This document shows, piece by piece, positions 1-11,546 of a DNA stretch of 64,000 bases (positions are counted from its first letter, which is position 1; each line of letters opens with the position of its first letter). The notes beneath the pieces are model-generated. The model was given only the letters and a program-made list of their open reading frames with translations, did no database searches and was not told where the DNA came from. A program made the position numbers and the translations under genes. The stretch is from Streptococcus mitis. Lineage in GTDB: Bacteria > Bacillota > Bacilli > Lactobacillales > Streptococcaceae. The stretch is taken from assembly GCF_003943935.1 (NCBI RefSeq), contig NZ_RJOB01000002.1, positions 186,001 through 250,000 of the forward strand, in the 5' to 3' direction.

Positions 1-329
1 GCCAATTGATTTTCCAAGGCCTGCACTTCCTTGTCTTTTGCTAATAAAGCCTGATGGCTGGTCTGTTCAACTTCTTTCTTGGCCAATTCTTTTTCTGTAT
101 CAAAGTTTTGGATTTGACTCTGTAATTGCGCAATTTCTTGGTCTTTTTTAGCTAGTTTAGACTGTTGTTCATTCATGGCCTTTTGCTCAGCCAAGGCCAG
201 TTCCTGCTTCATCCGATCATGTAGTTCCTTATCAAACTCTGCTGTTCTCACTTGAGACAGAAGTTCAGCATACTGACTTTCATTTACTGTAAAGACTTCC
301 CCACAGTTGGGACATTTGATTTCATTCAT
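1..329 (-). CDS. DUF2130 family protein, N-terminal part (partial)
   Basis: The reading frame starts at the ATG at 327-329 and runs off the left edge, so only about 109 N-terminal residues are visible. It opens with a short Cys-x2-Cys element (MNEIKCPNCGEVF) and continues as a charged helical segment rich in Lys, Glu and Gln, as expected for a long coiled coil. This layout matches the DUF2130 family. The function is unknown, and the C-terminal domain lies outside the window. Confidence 0.7.
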   Translation of the reverse strand, partial: MNEIKCPNCGEVFTVNESQYAELLSQVRTAEFDKELHDRMKQELALAEQKAMNEQQSKLAKKDQEIAQLQSQIQNFDTEKELAKKEVEQTSHQALLAKDKEVQALENQL

Positions 330-384
330 ATCGTTCCTCTTTCTAGACTTCTGTAACCATTATATCATGCCTAAGGGAAAATCA

Positions 385-412
385 AAAACAGTGAGTCGAA
401 ACCCACTGTTTA
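385..412 (-). terminator. Intrinsic terminator after the metY-like gene
   Basis: On the minus strand an imperfect stem (AAACAGTGGGT with ACTCACTGTTT) is followed by a T-rich run. It lies 13 bases past the stop codon of the sulfhydrylase gene and separates it from the DUF2130 gene. Confidence 0.75.
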
Positions 413-424
413 TCTTCTTTTTCT

Positions 425-1705
425 TTAAATTTTTTCCAAGGCCAAGCGCAAGTCTTCAATCAAATCTTCCACATTTTCAAGACCGATTGACAAACGAATT
501 TGGTTTGGTGTGACACCTGCTGCTTCTAGGTCTTTTTCTGACAATTGACCGTGAGTGGTTGTTGCTGGATGGACAACAAGCGATTTAGCATCTGCCACGT
601 TTGCAAGGTCAGAGAAGATTTCCAAATTATCAATAACCTTGCGTGCTTCTGCCTCCCCACCTTTGACATGGAAGGTAAAGATTGAGCCCACACCTTTTGG
701 CAAGTATTTCTCAGCCAAGGCATGATATGGACTATCTGCAAGTTTTGGATAATTTACCTTCTCTACCTTAGGATGGTTGACAAGGAATTCAACAATTTTC
801 TCAGCATTTTGCACATGACGTTCCACACGAAGTGAAAGGGTTTCAAGTCCTTGGAGCAAGAGAAAGGCATTAAATGGTGACAAGGCTGCACCTGTATCAC
901 GGAGCAATTGAACACGGACAGCGATAATAAAGGCTGCTGCCCCGACATCGCGAGTATAGCTCAAATTGTGGTAGCTTGGGTCTTCCTCAACAAATTGAGG
1001 GAATTTTCCTGAAGCCGCCCAGTCAAAACGACCACTATCGACAATCACTCCACCAATAGTCGTACCATGCCCACCGATAAACTTAGTCGCAGAGTGAATG
1101 GCAATATCTACACCGTGAGAGAAGACGTTAATCAAGTAAGGTGTGGCAAAGGTATTATCCGAAACTAGTGGAATCTGGTGTTTATGCGCAATCTCAGCCA
1201 ATTTTTCCAAGTCAGGAATGTTTATCAAGGGATTCCCCAAGGTTTCAATCAAGACAAGCTTGGTATTGTCTTTGATCGCTCCTTCTACTTCCTCCAAATT
1301 ATCAACATCGACAAAGGTTGTTGTGATCCCATAACGAGGAAGGGTTTCTTTCAAGAGATTGAAAGTCCCACCGTAAATAGTTGATGCTGCTACTACATGG
1401 TCACCAGCATGGGCAAGTGCTAAAATTGTATATGTTACAGCAGCCATACCTGAAGCTGTTGCTAGCGCTCCGACACCACCTTCAAGAGCAGCGATTCTTT
1501 CTTCAAAGGCAGCCGTTGTAGGATTTGTAATACGAGTATAGATATTGCCTGGTTTTCTCAAAGCAAACAGATCAGCACCTTCCTGCGTATCGTCAAAAAC
1601 GAAGGATGTTGTCTGATAAATTGGCACTGCACGAGACTTGGTAGCTGGATCCACAACTTGACCAGCATGTAGTTGCAAAGTTTCAAATTTAAAATCACGA
1701 GTCAT
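425..1705 (-). CDS. metY: O-acetylhomoserine sulfhydrylase / cysteine synthase-type PLP enzyme
   Basis: This is a PLP enzyme of the Cys/Met metabolism family, 426 residues, that would make homocysteine (or cysteine) from an O-acetylated amino acid and sulfide in the cytoplasm. The family pattern is clear: YTRITNPT near the N-terminus, the cofactor loop SGMAA, the DNTFATPY segment, and the PLP lysine in SATKFIGGHG. The frame is open upstream of the chosen start, but the ATG at 1703-1705 follows GGAGG by seven bases and gives the usual N-terminus MTRDFKFETLQLHAGQ. It is monocistronic, between terminators. MetY is the best guess; sequence alone does not separate it cleanly from related lyases. 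Confidence 0.88.
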   Translation of the reverse strand: MTRDFKFETLQLHAGQVVDPATKSRAVPIYQTTSFVFDDTQEGADLFALRKPGNIYTRITNPTTAAFEERIAALEGGVGALATASGMAAVTYTILALAHAGDHVVAASTIYGGTFNLLKETLPRYGITTTFVDVDNLEEVEGAIKDNTKLVLIETLGNPLINIPDLEKLAEIAHKHQIPLVSDNTFATPYLINVFSHGVDIAIHSATKFIGGHGTTIGGVIVDSGRFDWAASGKFPQFVEEDPSYHNLSYTRDVGAAAFIIAVRVQLLRDTGAALSPFNAFLLLQGLETLSLRVERHVQNAEKIVEFLVNHPKVEKVNYPKLADSPYHALAEKYLPKGVGSIFTFHVKGGEAEARKVIDNLEIFSDLANVADAKSLVVHPATTTHGQLSEKDLEAAGVTPNQIRLSIGLENVEDLIEDLRLALEKI

Positions 1706-1818
1706 AAGGCGACCTCCATATAGTTTCATTAAGGATATTGTAGCACTATCGACCTATCTTGACTAATACCTCTTTTCTATATTTTGATATAAGGAGTAGC
1801 TATTGCTTCTTACAAAAC

Positions 1819-1842
1819 GAAAAAGCACGATTCAATCGTGCT
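1819..1842 (-). terminator. Intrinsic terminator of the formate/nitrite channel gene
   Basis: On the minus strand the stem AGCACGATT-gaAT-CGTGCT is followed by five T residues just after the stop codon. Confidence 0.85.
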
Positions 1843-1849
1843 CATTTCC

Positions 1850-2647
1850 TTAATCTACATAAGTATCTTCGTTTTTATTGAGGAAGGCATATGGAAGACC
1901 CATCAAGAAACCACCACCAATCAAGTTTCCAACAAAGGTTACACCCCAGTGACGAAGCATATTTCCAACACCGAAATTAGCAATTGAATCAGCAGCAACA
2001 CTGAATTTTACAATCGCAAAAGAAGCAAAGTTCGCAGCAATGTGCTCATTTGTTAAGAATACAAACATGTAAATTGCTGATAAAACTAGCCAAAGTTTGG
2101 CACCACCATCTTTGACCAAAACAAATGAAAGAATCGCAATATTTACGAAAATATTGGCCAAAATCGCCTCAAGTAAGACTAATTCATTTGAGCGACCTAA
2201 CTTCATCTCAACAACCCCTGAAATGAAACTATCGTGAGTCAGATGTGCATAGGCTGCCGAATGAGCAAAGCCCCAACCTGCTATCAAAGCCCCGATAAGG
2301 TTAAACAAGGTACAGTAAAGTAAAATCTCAGCTGTTTTTCTCCAAGAGATTTTTTTCAAGAAACTACCAGCAGTCAAGAACATCATATTTGATGTTACCA
2401 ACTCGGCATTCAAGAAAACAATGTAGGCCAAACCCCAAGCAAAGACAAAGGGGAAGAGGAAGCGTCCACTACCTGGTGCAATTTTATTAATCAAGTCAGC
2501 CCCAACTGCACCTGCAGCTGTACTGAAAGTTAAGAATGCACCTGCGAACATAGAACGAATCGCATACTTAAATTTGCTTTGACTATAAAGACTTTCTTTC
2601 TTCTTGCAAGCAAATTCAATCTTTGAGATAAATTCTGAAGAAACCAT
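1850..2647 (-). CDS. Formate/nitrite transporter (FNT) family channel
   Basis: A 265-residue membrane protein of the FocA/NirC (FNT) family, which form pentameric channels for small monovalent anions such as formate or nitrite. The protein has about six hydrophobic segments and FNT hallmarks: GAFLTFSTAAGAVGADL in the first segments, FLNAELVTSNMM (the omega-loop region), NLIGAL, and the final NLIGGG. In a lactic streptococcus, formate made by pyruvate formate-lyase is the likely substrate, but this is inferred. The gene is intact and ends at its own terminator. A second, broken copy lies immediately upstream on the same strand (2939-3736). Confidence 0.88.
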   Translation of the reverse strand: MVSSEFISKIEFACKKKESLYSQSKFKYAIRSMFAGAFLTFSTAAGAVGADLINKIAPGSGRFLFPFVFAWGLAYIVFLNAELVTSNMMFLTAGSFLKKISWRKTAEILLYCTLFNLIGALIAGWGFAHSAAYAHLTHDSFISGVVEMKLGRSNELVLLEAILANIFVNIAILSFVLVKDGGAKLWLVLSAIYMFVFLTNEHIAANFASFAIVKFSVAADSIANFGVGNMLRHWGVTFVGNLIGGGFLMGLPYAFLNKNEDTYVD

Positions 2648-2891
2648 AATAAACTCCTAAAACTTTTATTTGTGATAATTATAACATAAAATCGATATGA
2701 TGAAAAGCCTTTCCTAATTGCATTTTTGATAAATTTGGAAAATTCGCAATCGTTTACATTGTTTTAATAACAAGCTTTTAGAAGTTTTAGTTATCAGAAT
2801 ATTGAGGTTGCATGGAATAACTTTTATTCTATTTAATATATTTTATTGTTACAATTTAAAAACGATTTTCTCTGCAAGCCTATTTTGTAAA

Positions 2892-2921
2892 AGAAAAAGA
2901 GAGAATCGTTCTGATTCTCCC
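2892..2921 (-). terminator. Intrinsic terminator of the broken FNT copy
   Basis: On the minus strand the stem GGGAGAATC-agaac-GATTCTCTC is followed by TTTTTC, 18 bases after the stop codon of the upstream FNT copy. It keeps the two tandem copies as separate transcription units. Confidence 0.75.
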
Positions 2922-2938
2922 TGATACACTAACTCTTC

Positions 2939-3736
2939 TTAATCAACATATGTATCTTCATTCTTATTTAGAAAGGCATACGGTAAACCAATCAGAAGAC
3001 CTCCACCTATAAAGTTAGCAATGAAAGTTACACCCCAATGTCTAAGTATATTTACCAAATCAAAATGAGGTACTTGATCAGCAATCATGCTGAATTTCAT
3101 AATACTAAAGGAAGCAAAATTGGCAGCGATATGCTCATTGGACAGGAAGACAAACATGGAAATAGCTGATAAAATCATCCATAGTTTGGCGGCACCATCT
3201 TTAACTAGTATAGATGAAAGAATGGCAATATTTACAAATACATTGGCAAGAATTCCCTCAATCAGGACTAAATCACTTGAACGCGCCAATTTCTTGGCTA
3301 CAAGCTTAGGAAGGAAACTATCATGGGTCAGATGAGAAAATGCTGATGAGTTAGCAAAGGCCCATCCAGCTACCAAGGCACCAATTAGATTAAATAGAAT
3401 ACAGTATAGTAAAATGATTACTGCCTTTTTCCAATCCATCTTTTTTAAAAATGCGCCTGCTGTTAGGTACATCATGTTGGATGTAACTAACTCAGCATTT
3501 AGAAAAACGATATAAACAAGTCCCCAAGCAAAAACAAATGGGAAAAGAAAATACCCACTACTTGGAATAATACTGTTTAATAAATCCGCACCAATAGCAC
3601 CTGCAGCTGTACTGAAGGTTAAAAAATCACCTGCAAACATGGAACGAATCGCATACTTGAACTTACTTTGATTGAAAAGACTTTATTTCTTATGACAATA
3701 ATAATCTATCTTCGAAATAAACTCTGAAGAACTCAT
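2939..3736 (-). pseudogene. Second FNT channel gene, nonsense mutation at codon 18
   Basis: Reading from the ATG at 3734-3736 gives MSSSEFISKIDYYCHKK, then a TAA (3683-3685 on the plus strand), then SLFNQSKFKYAIRSMFAGDF in the same frame through to 2939. The intact neighbour has the same length (266 codons) and reads ACKKKESLYSQSKFKYAIRSMFAGAF at this place, so a single GAA-to-TAA change explains the break. The remaining 248 codons look undecayed. The next in-frame ATG (3638-3640) has no ribosome binding site and would drop the start of the first membrane helix. Either the gene is recently dead or a sequencing error needs to be excluded. Confidence 0.85.
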
Positions 3737-4021
3737 AAACATCCCCTAACTCTTTATATTTGTTATTATAAAATAAAAAGTAAAGAAATAATAATTTTTT
3801 TAAAATTTAACTATTTATATCTACTTTAAGATTACACACTTTGTATTATTAGTTATGGTATAAAAAGAGTCAACAACCTCCACCTTTGTTTCAATCTGTC
3901 TTTAAAACATTTCTTAAGGATAAAGCTAAAATCATCACCATCCCTCAATGAAAGTATTCCAAAATCCAAGTAAGATTACTAGTAACATCATTAAACTTAA
4001 TATTTTTGATTTTCAGAATAT
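3737..4021. other. AT-rich intergenic stretch, nothing recognised
   Basis: No open frame with a ribosome binding site, no RNA gene and no clear repeat were seen before the RUP-type element at 4022. It should hold the former promoter of the broken FNT gene. Confidence 0.5.
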
Positions 4022-4128
4022 TATATTATATTGAGTCTAGAATCGCACAATATCTCTTCTAAAATATTTATAGAAATTGCTTTAAATTCCTTAATCAATT
4101 TGTTCAGATTCTATTTCAATATACTATA
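4022..4128. repeat. RUP-type intergenic repeat, copy A
   Basis: A 107-base segment bounded by near-perfect terminal inverted repeats (left TATATTATATTG; right CAATATACTATA). A close relative of the same layout lies at 50918-51023 and a weaker one at 18569-18670. The length and the TA-rich ends match the RUP element described from pneumococcus, a non-autonomous element thought to be moved by an IS630-type transposase. Assignment is from remembered features, not a search. Confidence 0.7.
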
Positions 4129-4169
4129 ACAACTGCAATAAACAAATTTTCATAGCTCTAAATATAAAA

Positions 4170-4196
4170 TGGAGAAGACATGGATTGTCCTCTCCA
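4170..4196 (-). terminator. Intrinsic terminator of the gyrA-srtA unit
   Basis: On the minus strand the stem GGAGAGGACA-atcca-TGTCTTCTCC is followed by ATTTTATATTT, about 25 bases after the srtA stop. Confidence 0.75.
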
Positions 4197-4221
4197 GATA
4201 TTATCTTTTCACTGACTTATC

Positions 4222-4965
4222 TTAACTAAATTGTTTATATGGTTGATTGAAAGCTGTTAGAATTTCATCAGATGTCTGTGAATAATCTTTTGTTTCTTTC
4301 AAATCACCTTTTACAATAATACGTTCTGTAGCGGCAAGGTCTTCACAGGTTACTAATGTGATCTCATTGACCCCTTCTCTATCATCAACCTCATCAACAC
4401 GATCTGGTGTAACACGTTTGACTTCACGTATTTCATAAGTATAAACTTTATTTTTATCAGTTAGATAAATTTTCATACCATTTTTAGCGTTATCCAAAGG
4501 AGAGAATAACATTTTATTAGCATTATCAACACCAAAAATATGATGACTAGCTAGACTATAATTTCCTTCTCCCATCACTTGATCACGCTTCATAGTACCA
4601 GCACCATAATATAGATTTACGTTATTCAATCCTTTAAAAATCGGCAGATTCATTTCTAATTCAGGAATAGCAATTCCACCAATAACTGGTAATTTTTGAG
4701 TATCCCATTGAGAAGCTAAAACAGCTTCAGAAGAAATTGCTTTGACCGAATCAAAATCAAAATTTCCTTCGGTTTCTTGATTTTCTTCTAATTTCTCTTT
4801 TGAGACCTGACTAACTTGATACTTATTAGTATTCCAAACCATAACCATATCACGCAGTTTAGCATTAAAAATCAAAGCAATTGATAATAGAATCAAAAAT
4901 CCTGCTAAAATATTGATTAGTAAATTTTTACGATTTGTTTTCTTTTTGTTCTTTTTATGAGACAT
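4222..4965 (-). CDS. srtA: Class A sortase (housekeeping, LPXTG transpeptidase)
   Basis: Membrane-anchored transpeptidase that cuts LPXTG sorting signals and links surface proteins to peptidoglycan. The 247-residue protein has a Lys-rich N-terminus, one membrane helix (about residues 15-34) and the sortase barrel. The catalytic residues are visible: His141 in SLASHHIFG, Cys207 in ITLVTCEDL and Arg215 in ATERIIV. The ATG shares its A with the gyrA stop codon (TAATG), so the gene is translationally coupled to gyrA, the usual streptococcal arrangement. Confidence 0.95.
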   Translation of the reverse strand: MSHKKNKKKTNRKNLLINILAGFLILLSIALIFNAKLRDMVMVWNTNKYQVSQVSKEKLEENQETEGNFDFDSVKAISSEAVLASQWDTQKLPVIGGIAIPELEMNLPIFKGLNNVNLYYGAGTMKRDQVMGEGNYSLASHHIFGVDNANKMLFSPLDNAKNGMKIYLTDKNKVYTYEIREVKRVTPDRVDEVDDREGVNEITLVTCEDLAATERIIVKGDLKETKDYSQTSDEILTAFNQPYKQFS

Positions 4966-7433
4966 TATGCTTCACCTTCTGTTTCGTTTTCTGTCCCAAC
5001 TTCTTCTTTTTCTGCTGCTGCAACCGTAGTAAAGGTTACAATTTTAGCATCTTGATCCAGGCGCATCACTTTAACTCCCATAGTTGAGCGACCTGTTTGT
5101 GAAATATTGGCAACATTGGTTCGAATCATGACACCCGTATCAGTGATAATCATCAAGTCTTCATCGCCTTTAACTGTTAAAAGACCTGATAGAGGACCAT
5201 TTTTCTCAGCTACATTAGCCGTCTTCATCCCTTTACCACCACGACCTTTTGTTGGATATTCAGTCGCAACTGTACGCTTCCCATATCCTTTTTCAGTAAT
5301 GATAAGAACTTCATCTTGGTTAGTAATTACGCTCGCTCCGACTACTGTATCTCCCTCACGGAGATTAACACCTTTCACACCAGTGGCGATACGACTCATG
5401 CCACGAACAGCTGATTGATTAAAGCGAACAGCATAACCAAACTTGGTCCCAATGATAATATCCGTATCTTCTTCTGTCAACAAGACATTAATCAACTCAT
5501 CTTCATCCTTGAGGTTCAGTGCTTTAAGTCCATTTTGACGAATGTTAGCAAATTCCTTGACGCTGGTTCTCTTCACGATACCATGACGGGTTGTGAAGAA
5601 GAGATAGGCTTCATCACTGCGTTCAGATTCAACATTGATGATGGTCTGAATACTTTCGCCTTCATCCAATTTCAAAAGATTGACAATCGGCAATCCCTTG
5701 GCAGTACGGCCATATTCAGGAATTTCATATCCTTTAAGGCGATAGACTCGACCTTTATTTGTGAAGAAGAGCAGATGATCATGAGTGCTAGTTGACACTA
5801 ACTCTCGGACAAAATCATCATCCTTAACCCCGGTTCCTTGAACACCACGACCCCCACGTTTTTGAGCAGTAAACTCAGCTTGATCCAGACGTTTGATGTA
5901 GCCCTTGTTAGAAAGCGTAATCAAGACATCCGATTCTTCAATCAGATCCTCATCTTCGAGGCTTAAGACTTCACCGACCATCAACTCTGTACGACGTTGG
6001 TCGCCAAACTTACGCTTAACTTCGTCCAATTCATCTTTGATGATTTGAGAAACACGCTCTGGCTTAGCAAGAATATCCGCCAAATCTGCAATCAAAGCTA
6101 AGAGATCATCATACTCAGACTGAATCTTATCGCGTTCCAAACCTGTCAAACGACGAAGACGCATGTCTAGGATCGCCTGACTTTGACGTTCAGAAAGCTT
6201 AAACTTACTCATCAACTCGGCTTGCGCTTCCGCATCAGTTTCACTAGCACGGATGATACGAATCACTTCATCGATATGGTCGAGTGCGATCAAGAGACCT
6301 TCTAAGATATGCGCACGCGCTTCCGCTTTTTCCTTATCAAAACGTGTCCGACGAATAACCACTTCTTTTTGGTGTTCGATATAAGCATCCAAAATCTGAC
6401 GAAGAGATAAAATCTTCGGAACCCCATTTTGAATCGCCAACATATTAAAACCAAAATTGGTTTGCATCTGGGTCATCTTGAAGAGGTTGTTAAGGATAAC
6501 ATTTGCTGAAGCATCTCGTTTAACTTCAATAACGAATCGAACACCTTCACGGTTGGACTCATCACGTACTGCTGTAATCCCCTCAATGCGTTTTTCCTGA
6601 ACTAAGCGAACAATATGCTCATGCACCTTGGTTTTATTGACCATATAAGGAAATTCCGTTACAACAATGCGCTCACGTCCCGTCTTGGTCATTTCAATCT
6701 CTGTACGAGAACGGAGAACAATAGAACCTTTACCTGTTTCATAAGCCTTATGAATGCCTGATTTCCCCATGACAAGGGCACCTGTTGGAAAATCTGGACC
6801 AGGCAAGACTTCCATCAAGTCCTTGGTAGTCACTTCAGGATTGTCCATGACGAGCTTGACCGCATCAATGGTCTCACCTAGATTGTGAGGAGGAATGTTG
6901 GTAGCCATCCCAACGGCAATACCAGTTGCTCCATTGACCAAAAGATTTGGAAAACGTGCAGGCAAGACCAAGGGTTCACGTTCATTGGCATCATAGTTAT
7001 CAACGAAATCAACCGTATTCTTATTGATATCTCGAAGCATTTCCAGAGCAATCTTGCTCATGCGTGCCTCAGTATAACGCTGGGCAGCAGCACCATCACC
7101 ATCCATAGAACCAAAGTTTCCATGCCCATCTACAAGCATGTAACGATAGCTCCACCATTGAGCCATACGAACCATAGCTTCATAGATAGAGGAATCCCCG
7201 TGTGGGTGGTATTTACCCATGACATCCCCTGTAATACGAGCAGATTTTTTATGAGGTTTGTCTGGGGTAACACCTAATTCATTCATTCCATAGAGAATCC
7301 GACGGTGAACAGGTTTCAAGCCATCTCGAACATCAGGAAGCGCCCGCGCTACGATAACACTCATGGCGTAATCGATAAAGCTCGTCTTCATCTCCTTTGT
7401 CAGATTGACATTCACTAAATTTTTATCCTGCAT
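4965..7433 (-). CDS. gyrA: DNA gyrase subunit A
   Basis: Breakage-rejoining subunit of DNA gyrase, 822 residues, full length for the family. Tyr120 in [11 protein letters not shown] is the catalytic tyrosine that forms the DNA-protein link. The GyrA box is readable as [10 protein letters not shown], and the C-terminal half contains the six-bladed DNA-wrapping repeats. In the quinolone-resistance region ([12 protein letters not shown]) Ser81 and Glu85 are present, the residues usually found in fluoroquinolone-susceptible streptococci. The acidic tail ([12 protein letters not shown]) is typical. An extended -10 promoter lies just upstream. Confidence 0.97.
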   Translation of the reverse strand: MQDKNLVNVNLTKEMKTSFIDYAMSVIVARALPDVRDGLKPVHRRILYGMNELGVTPDKPHKKSARITGDVMGKYHPHGDSSIYEAMVRMAQWWSYRYMLVDGHGNFGSMDGDGAAAQRYTEARMSKIALEMLRDINKNTVDFVDNYDANEREPLVLPARFPNLLVNGATGIAVGMATNIPPHNLGETIDAVKLVMDNPEVTTKDLMEVLPGPDFPTGALVMGKSGIHKAYETGKGSIVLRSRTEIEMTKTGRERIVVTEFPYMVNKTKVHEHIVRLVQEKRIEGITAVRDESNREGVRFVIEVKRDASANVILNNLFKMTQMQTNFGFNMLAIQNGVPKILSLRQILDAYIEHQKEVVIRRTRFDKEKAEARAHILEGLLIALDHIDEVIRIIRASETDAEAQAELMSKFKLSERQSQAILDMRLRRLTGLERDKIQSEYDDLLALIADLADILAKPERVSQIIKDELDEVKRKFGDQRRTELMVGEVLSLEDEDLIEESDVLITLSNKGYIKRLDQAEFTAQKRGGRGVQGTGVKDDDFVRELVSTSTHDHLLFFTNKGRVYRLKGYEIPEYGRTAKGLPIVNLLKLDEGESIQTIINVESERSDEAYLFFTTRHGIVKRTSVKEFANIRQNGLKALNLKDEDELINVLLTEEDTDIIIGTKFGYAVRFNQSAVRGMSRIATGVKGVNLREGDTVVGASVITNQDEVLIITEKGYGKRTVATEYPTKGRGGKGMKTANVAEKNGPLSGLLTVKGDEDLMIITDTGVMIRTNVANISQTGRSTMGVKVMRLDQDAKIVTFTTVAAAEKEEVGTENETEGEA

Positions 7434-7470
7434 TAATAAATGCCTCGTTTCACAATTAGTAATCAGTTAT

Positions 7471-7499
7471 ATTATACCATATTGTATCCTATATTTCAG
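7471..7499 (-). promoter_or_regulatory. gyrA promoter
   Basis: On the minus strand: CTGAAA (7494-7499), 17 bases, then TATAAT (7471-7476) preceded by TGG, an extended -10 that compensates for the weak -35. Confidence 0.65.
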
Positions 7500-7511
7500 C
7501 CTTCTACCCTA

Positions 7512-7525
7512 CTAAAACGTTTACA
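7512..7525 (+). promoter_or_regulatory. Candidate CcpA site (cre) upstream of ldh
   Basis: CTAAAACGTTTACA matches the cre consensus TGWAANCGNTNWCA except at its first two bases. It ends 22 bases before the ldh -35 box, a position that suits CcpA activation. ldh is a known CcpA-activated gene in lactic acid bacteria; that this site is used is inferred. Confidence 0.4.
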
Positions 7526-7547
7526 TCAAGATCTGCAAGGCATATTC

Positions 7548-7576
7548 GTGACAAAGCTTTTTAAAAGTGATAGAAT
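7548..7576 (+). promoter_or_regulatory. ldh promoter
   Basis: GTGACA (7548-7553), 17 bases, TAGAAT (7571-7576), with TGA just before the -10 giving an extended -10. It leads into the strong AAGGAG of ldh. Confidence 0.7.
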
Positions 7577-7578
7577 GA

Positions 7579-8613
<1,035 letters not shown>

Positions 8614-8624
8614 TCTAGCTATAG

Positions 8625-8658
8625 ACAACTCCTTGAATCATCAGGGGGTTGTTTTTTC
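8625..8658 (+). terminator. ldh terminator
   Basis: ACAACTCCTTGA-atca-TCAGGGGGTTGT followed by TTTTTTC, 12 bases past the ldh stop codon. Confidence 0.88.
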
Positions 8659-8834
8659 TGTATTTAAACTTAATATCTGTTTTACGTTCGCTTCTACAAG
8701 ACAGCGTATCTTGTGTAAGCCATAAAAAACAACTGTAATCTATACTCACATTACAAATGTCATGAAACAAGCAGTGATTGATTCACTTGATACTGTCTCA
8801 TTAAATATCAAGTAAAAAGTTGTGCCCCATAGAC

Positions 8835-8885
8835 AAAAAAATAGCCCATCATACAGGCTATAAGCTTGATATGATAGGCTTTTTC
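8835..8885 (-). terminator. pyk terminator (possibly bidirectional)
   Basis: The stem AGCCCATCATA / TATGATAGGCT carries a T-run on both sides (TTTTTTT on the minus strand, TTTTTC on the plus). It sits between the convergent ldh and pyk. The 180 bases between this and the ldh terminator hold nothing I recognise. Confidence 0.7.
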
Positions 8886-8893
8886 AATTTTGA

Positions 8894-10399
8894 TTAGCGG
8901 ACTGTACGGATACGCATTGTATTTGTACGAACAGCTTCTCCTACTGGTACACCAGCAACGATAACGATATCATCACCTGATTCAACAAGACCTGCTTCTA
9001 CCGCTTTACGTTCAGCAATTTCGAACATATCGTCAGTTGATGATGGAGCATCTGTCAACATTGGGATAACACCCCAGTTCAACATCAAACCACGTTCTGT
9101 AAATTCGTCGAATGTCAATGCCAATATATCAGCATTTGGACGGTATTTAGAAATCAAACGTGCAGTGTGACCTGTCTTAGTAAGAGTTACAACCAATTTA
9201 ATATCCATTGAGTTAGTAGCATCTTTTACAGCTGAAGCCATTACTTCTGTCTTAGAGTTACGTTCAAATGAATCTGAGTTCAAACGTCCGTATTCGCTAA
9301 GAAGAGTTTGAGCATTCTTATCAATTGTAGCCATTGTAGTTACTGACTCAAGAGGGTATTTACCATTTGCAGACTCACCTGAAAGCATTGTAGCGTCAGT
9401 ACCGTCGATAACAGCGTTAAATACGTCTGATACTTCTGAACGAGTTGCACGTGGCTTTTCAGTCATTGTTTCAAGCATGTTTGTTGCAGTGATAACAACC
9501 TTACCTGCAGCATTAACTTTCTTGATAATCATTTTTTGGTAAACTGGAACCATTTCGAACGGTACTTCGATACCCATGTCACCACGAGCAATCATGATAC
9601 CATCAGCAGCTTCGATGATTTCATCCAAGTTGTCGATACCTTGTTGGTTTTCGATTTTAGCGAACAATTGAACATGTCCATTTCCAGTTTCTTCACAGAT
9701 TGCACGAACTTCGTCAACGTCTTTTGCAGTACGTACAAATGAAATCGCGATGAAGTTGATACCTTGTTCCAAACCGAAACGGATATCAGCGTTATCACGT
9801 TCAGCAAGAGCTGGGAAAGGAATTTTAGTGTTTGGGATGTTTACACCTTTTTGTTTAGCAATAACACCGTCATTTTCAACGACCACTTCAAATTCACGAG
9901 TTGCATCGTCTTTGGCGAAAACACGAAGACCAAGTTTACCATCGTCAACCAAAACTTGGTGACCAACTTCAACATCATCATAAATATCAAGAGCTCCTGC
10001 TACGTTCAAGGCAATCACTTCACGAGTTGATTGGATACCTTGTTTAGTAGCAACACGGATTTTTTCACCAGTTACGTAAGAGTATTCTTTAGCATCGCCT
10101 TCGAATAATTCTGTACGGATTTCTGGTCCTTTTGTATCAAGAAGGAAACCAACTTTTTTACCTGCAAGTTTTTCAGCAAGTTTAACAGTTGCCATACGGT
10201 CACCTTGTTCTTGATGGTCACCGTGTGAGAAGTTGAAACGGAATGTGTTAGCTCCAGCTTCAATCAATTTAGCAATGTTTTTAGCAGAAGCTTCAACATC
10301 AAGTTTTCCACTCCAGTATCCGTCATCACCAAATTTTTTACCACCACGGATTTCTACCGCAGGACCTAAGGTTGCAACGATTTTTACACGTTTGTTCAT
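8894..10399 (-). CDS. pyk: Pyruvate kinase
   Basis: Final ATP-forming step of glycolysis (phosphoenolpyruvate plus ADP to pyruvate plus ATP). The 501-residue protein shows the family motifs: KIVATLGPA at the N-terminus, NFSHGDH, DTKGPEIRT, the catalytic region FAKIENQQGIDNLDEI, MIARGDMGIEVPFE, and ATNMLETMTEKPRATRSEVSDVFNAV. It lies 57 bases downstream of pfkA, in the order dnaE-pfkA-pyk common to streptococci, and pfkA-pyk is probably one transcript that supplies two regulated glycolytic steps together. Confidence 0.97.
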   Translation of the reverse strand: MNKRVKIVATLGPAVEIRGGKKFGDDGYWSGKLDVEASAKNIAKLIEAGANTFRFNFSHGDHQEQGDRMATVKLAEKLAGKKVGFLLDTKGPEIRTELFEGDAKEYSYVTGEKIRVATKQGIQSTREVIALNVAGALDIYDDVEVGHQVLVDDGKLGLRVFAKDDATREFEVVVENDGVIAKQKGVNIPNTKIPFPALAERDNADIRFGLEQGINFIAISFVRTAKDVDEVRAICEETGNGHVQLFAKIENQQGIDNLDEIIEAADGIMIARGDMGIEVPFEMVPVYQKMIIKKVNAAGKVVITATNMLETMTEKPRATRSEVSDVFNAVIDGTDATMLSGESANGKYPLESVTTMATIDKNAQTLLSEYGRLNSDSFERNSKTEVMASAVKDATNSMDIKLVVTLTKTGHTARLISKYRPNADILALTFDEFTERGLMLNWGVIPMLTDAPSSTDDMFEIAERKAVEAGLVESGDDIVIVAGVPVGEAVRTNTMRIRTVR

Positions 10400-10456
10400 G
10401 ATTTTTGTGACTCCTTTATATATGACCTCTTTGGTCTTATTAACTAATTTTTTTAA

Positions 10457-11470
<1,014 letters not shown>

Positions 11471-11502
11471 TTATGCTCCTTTTTCTTTTAACATTCTTAT
11501 TG

Positions 11503-11508
11503 ATTATA
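11503..11508 (-). promoter_or_regulatory. pfkA-pyk promoter (-10)
   Basis: TATAAT on the minus strand preceded by GTGG, an extended -10, 39 bases before the pfkA start. No convincing -35 was found. Confidence 0.55.
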
Positions 11509-11546
11509 CCACATTTGATTTTAAAATTCTTCTATTTTCCGTATTT

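Noticed and set aside
307..513. Plus-strand open frame across the DUF2130-metY gap
   Set aside because: Runs antisense through the metY end and terminator and has no ribosome site.
8763..8816. A 17-codon open frame (MKQAVIDSL…) between ldh and pyk
   Set aside because: No ribosome site and no recognisable relative; likely chance.
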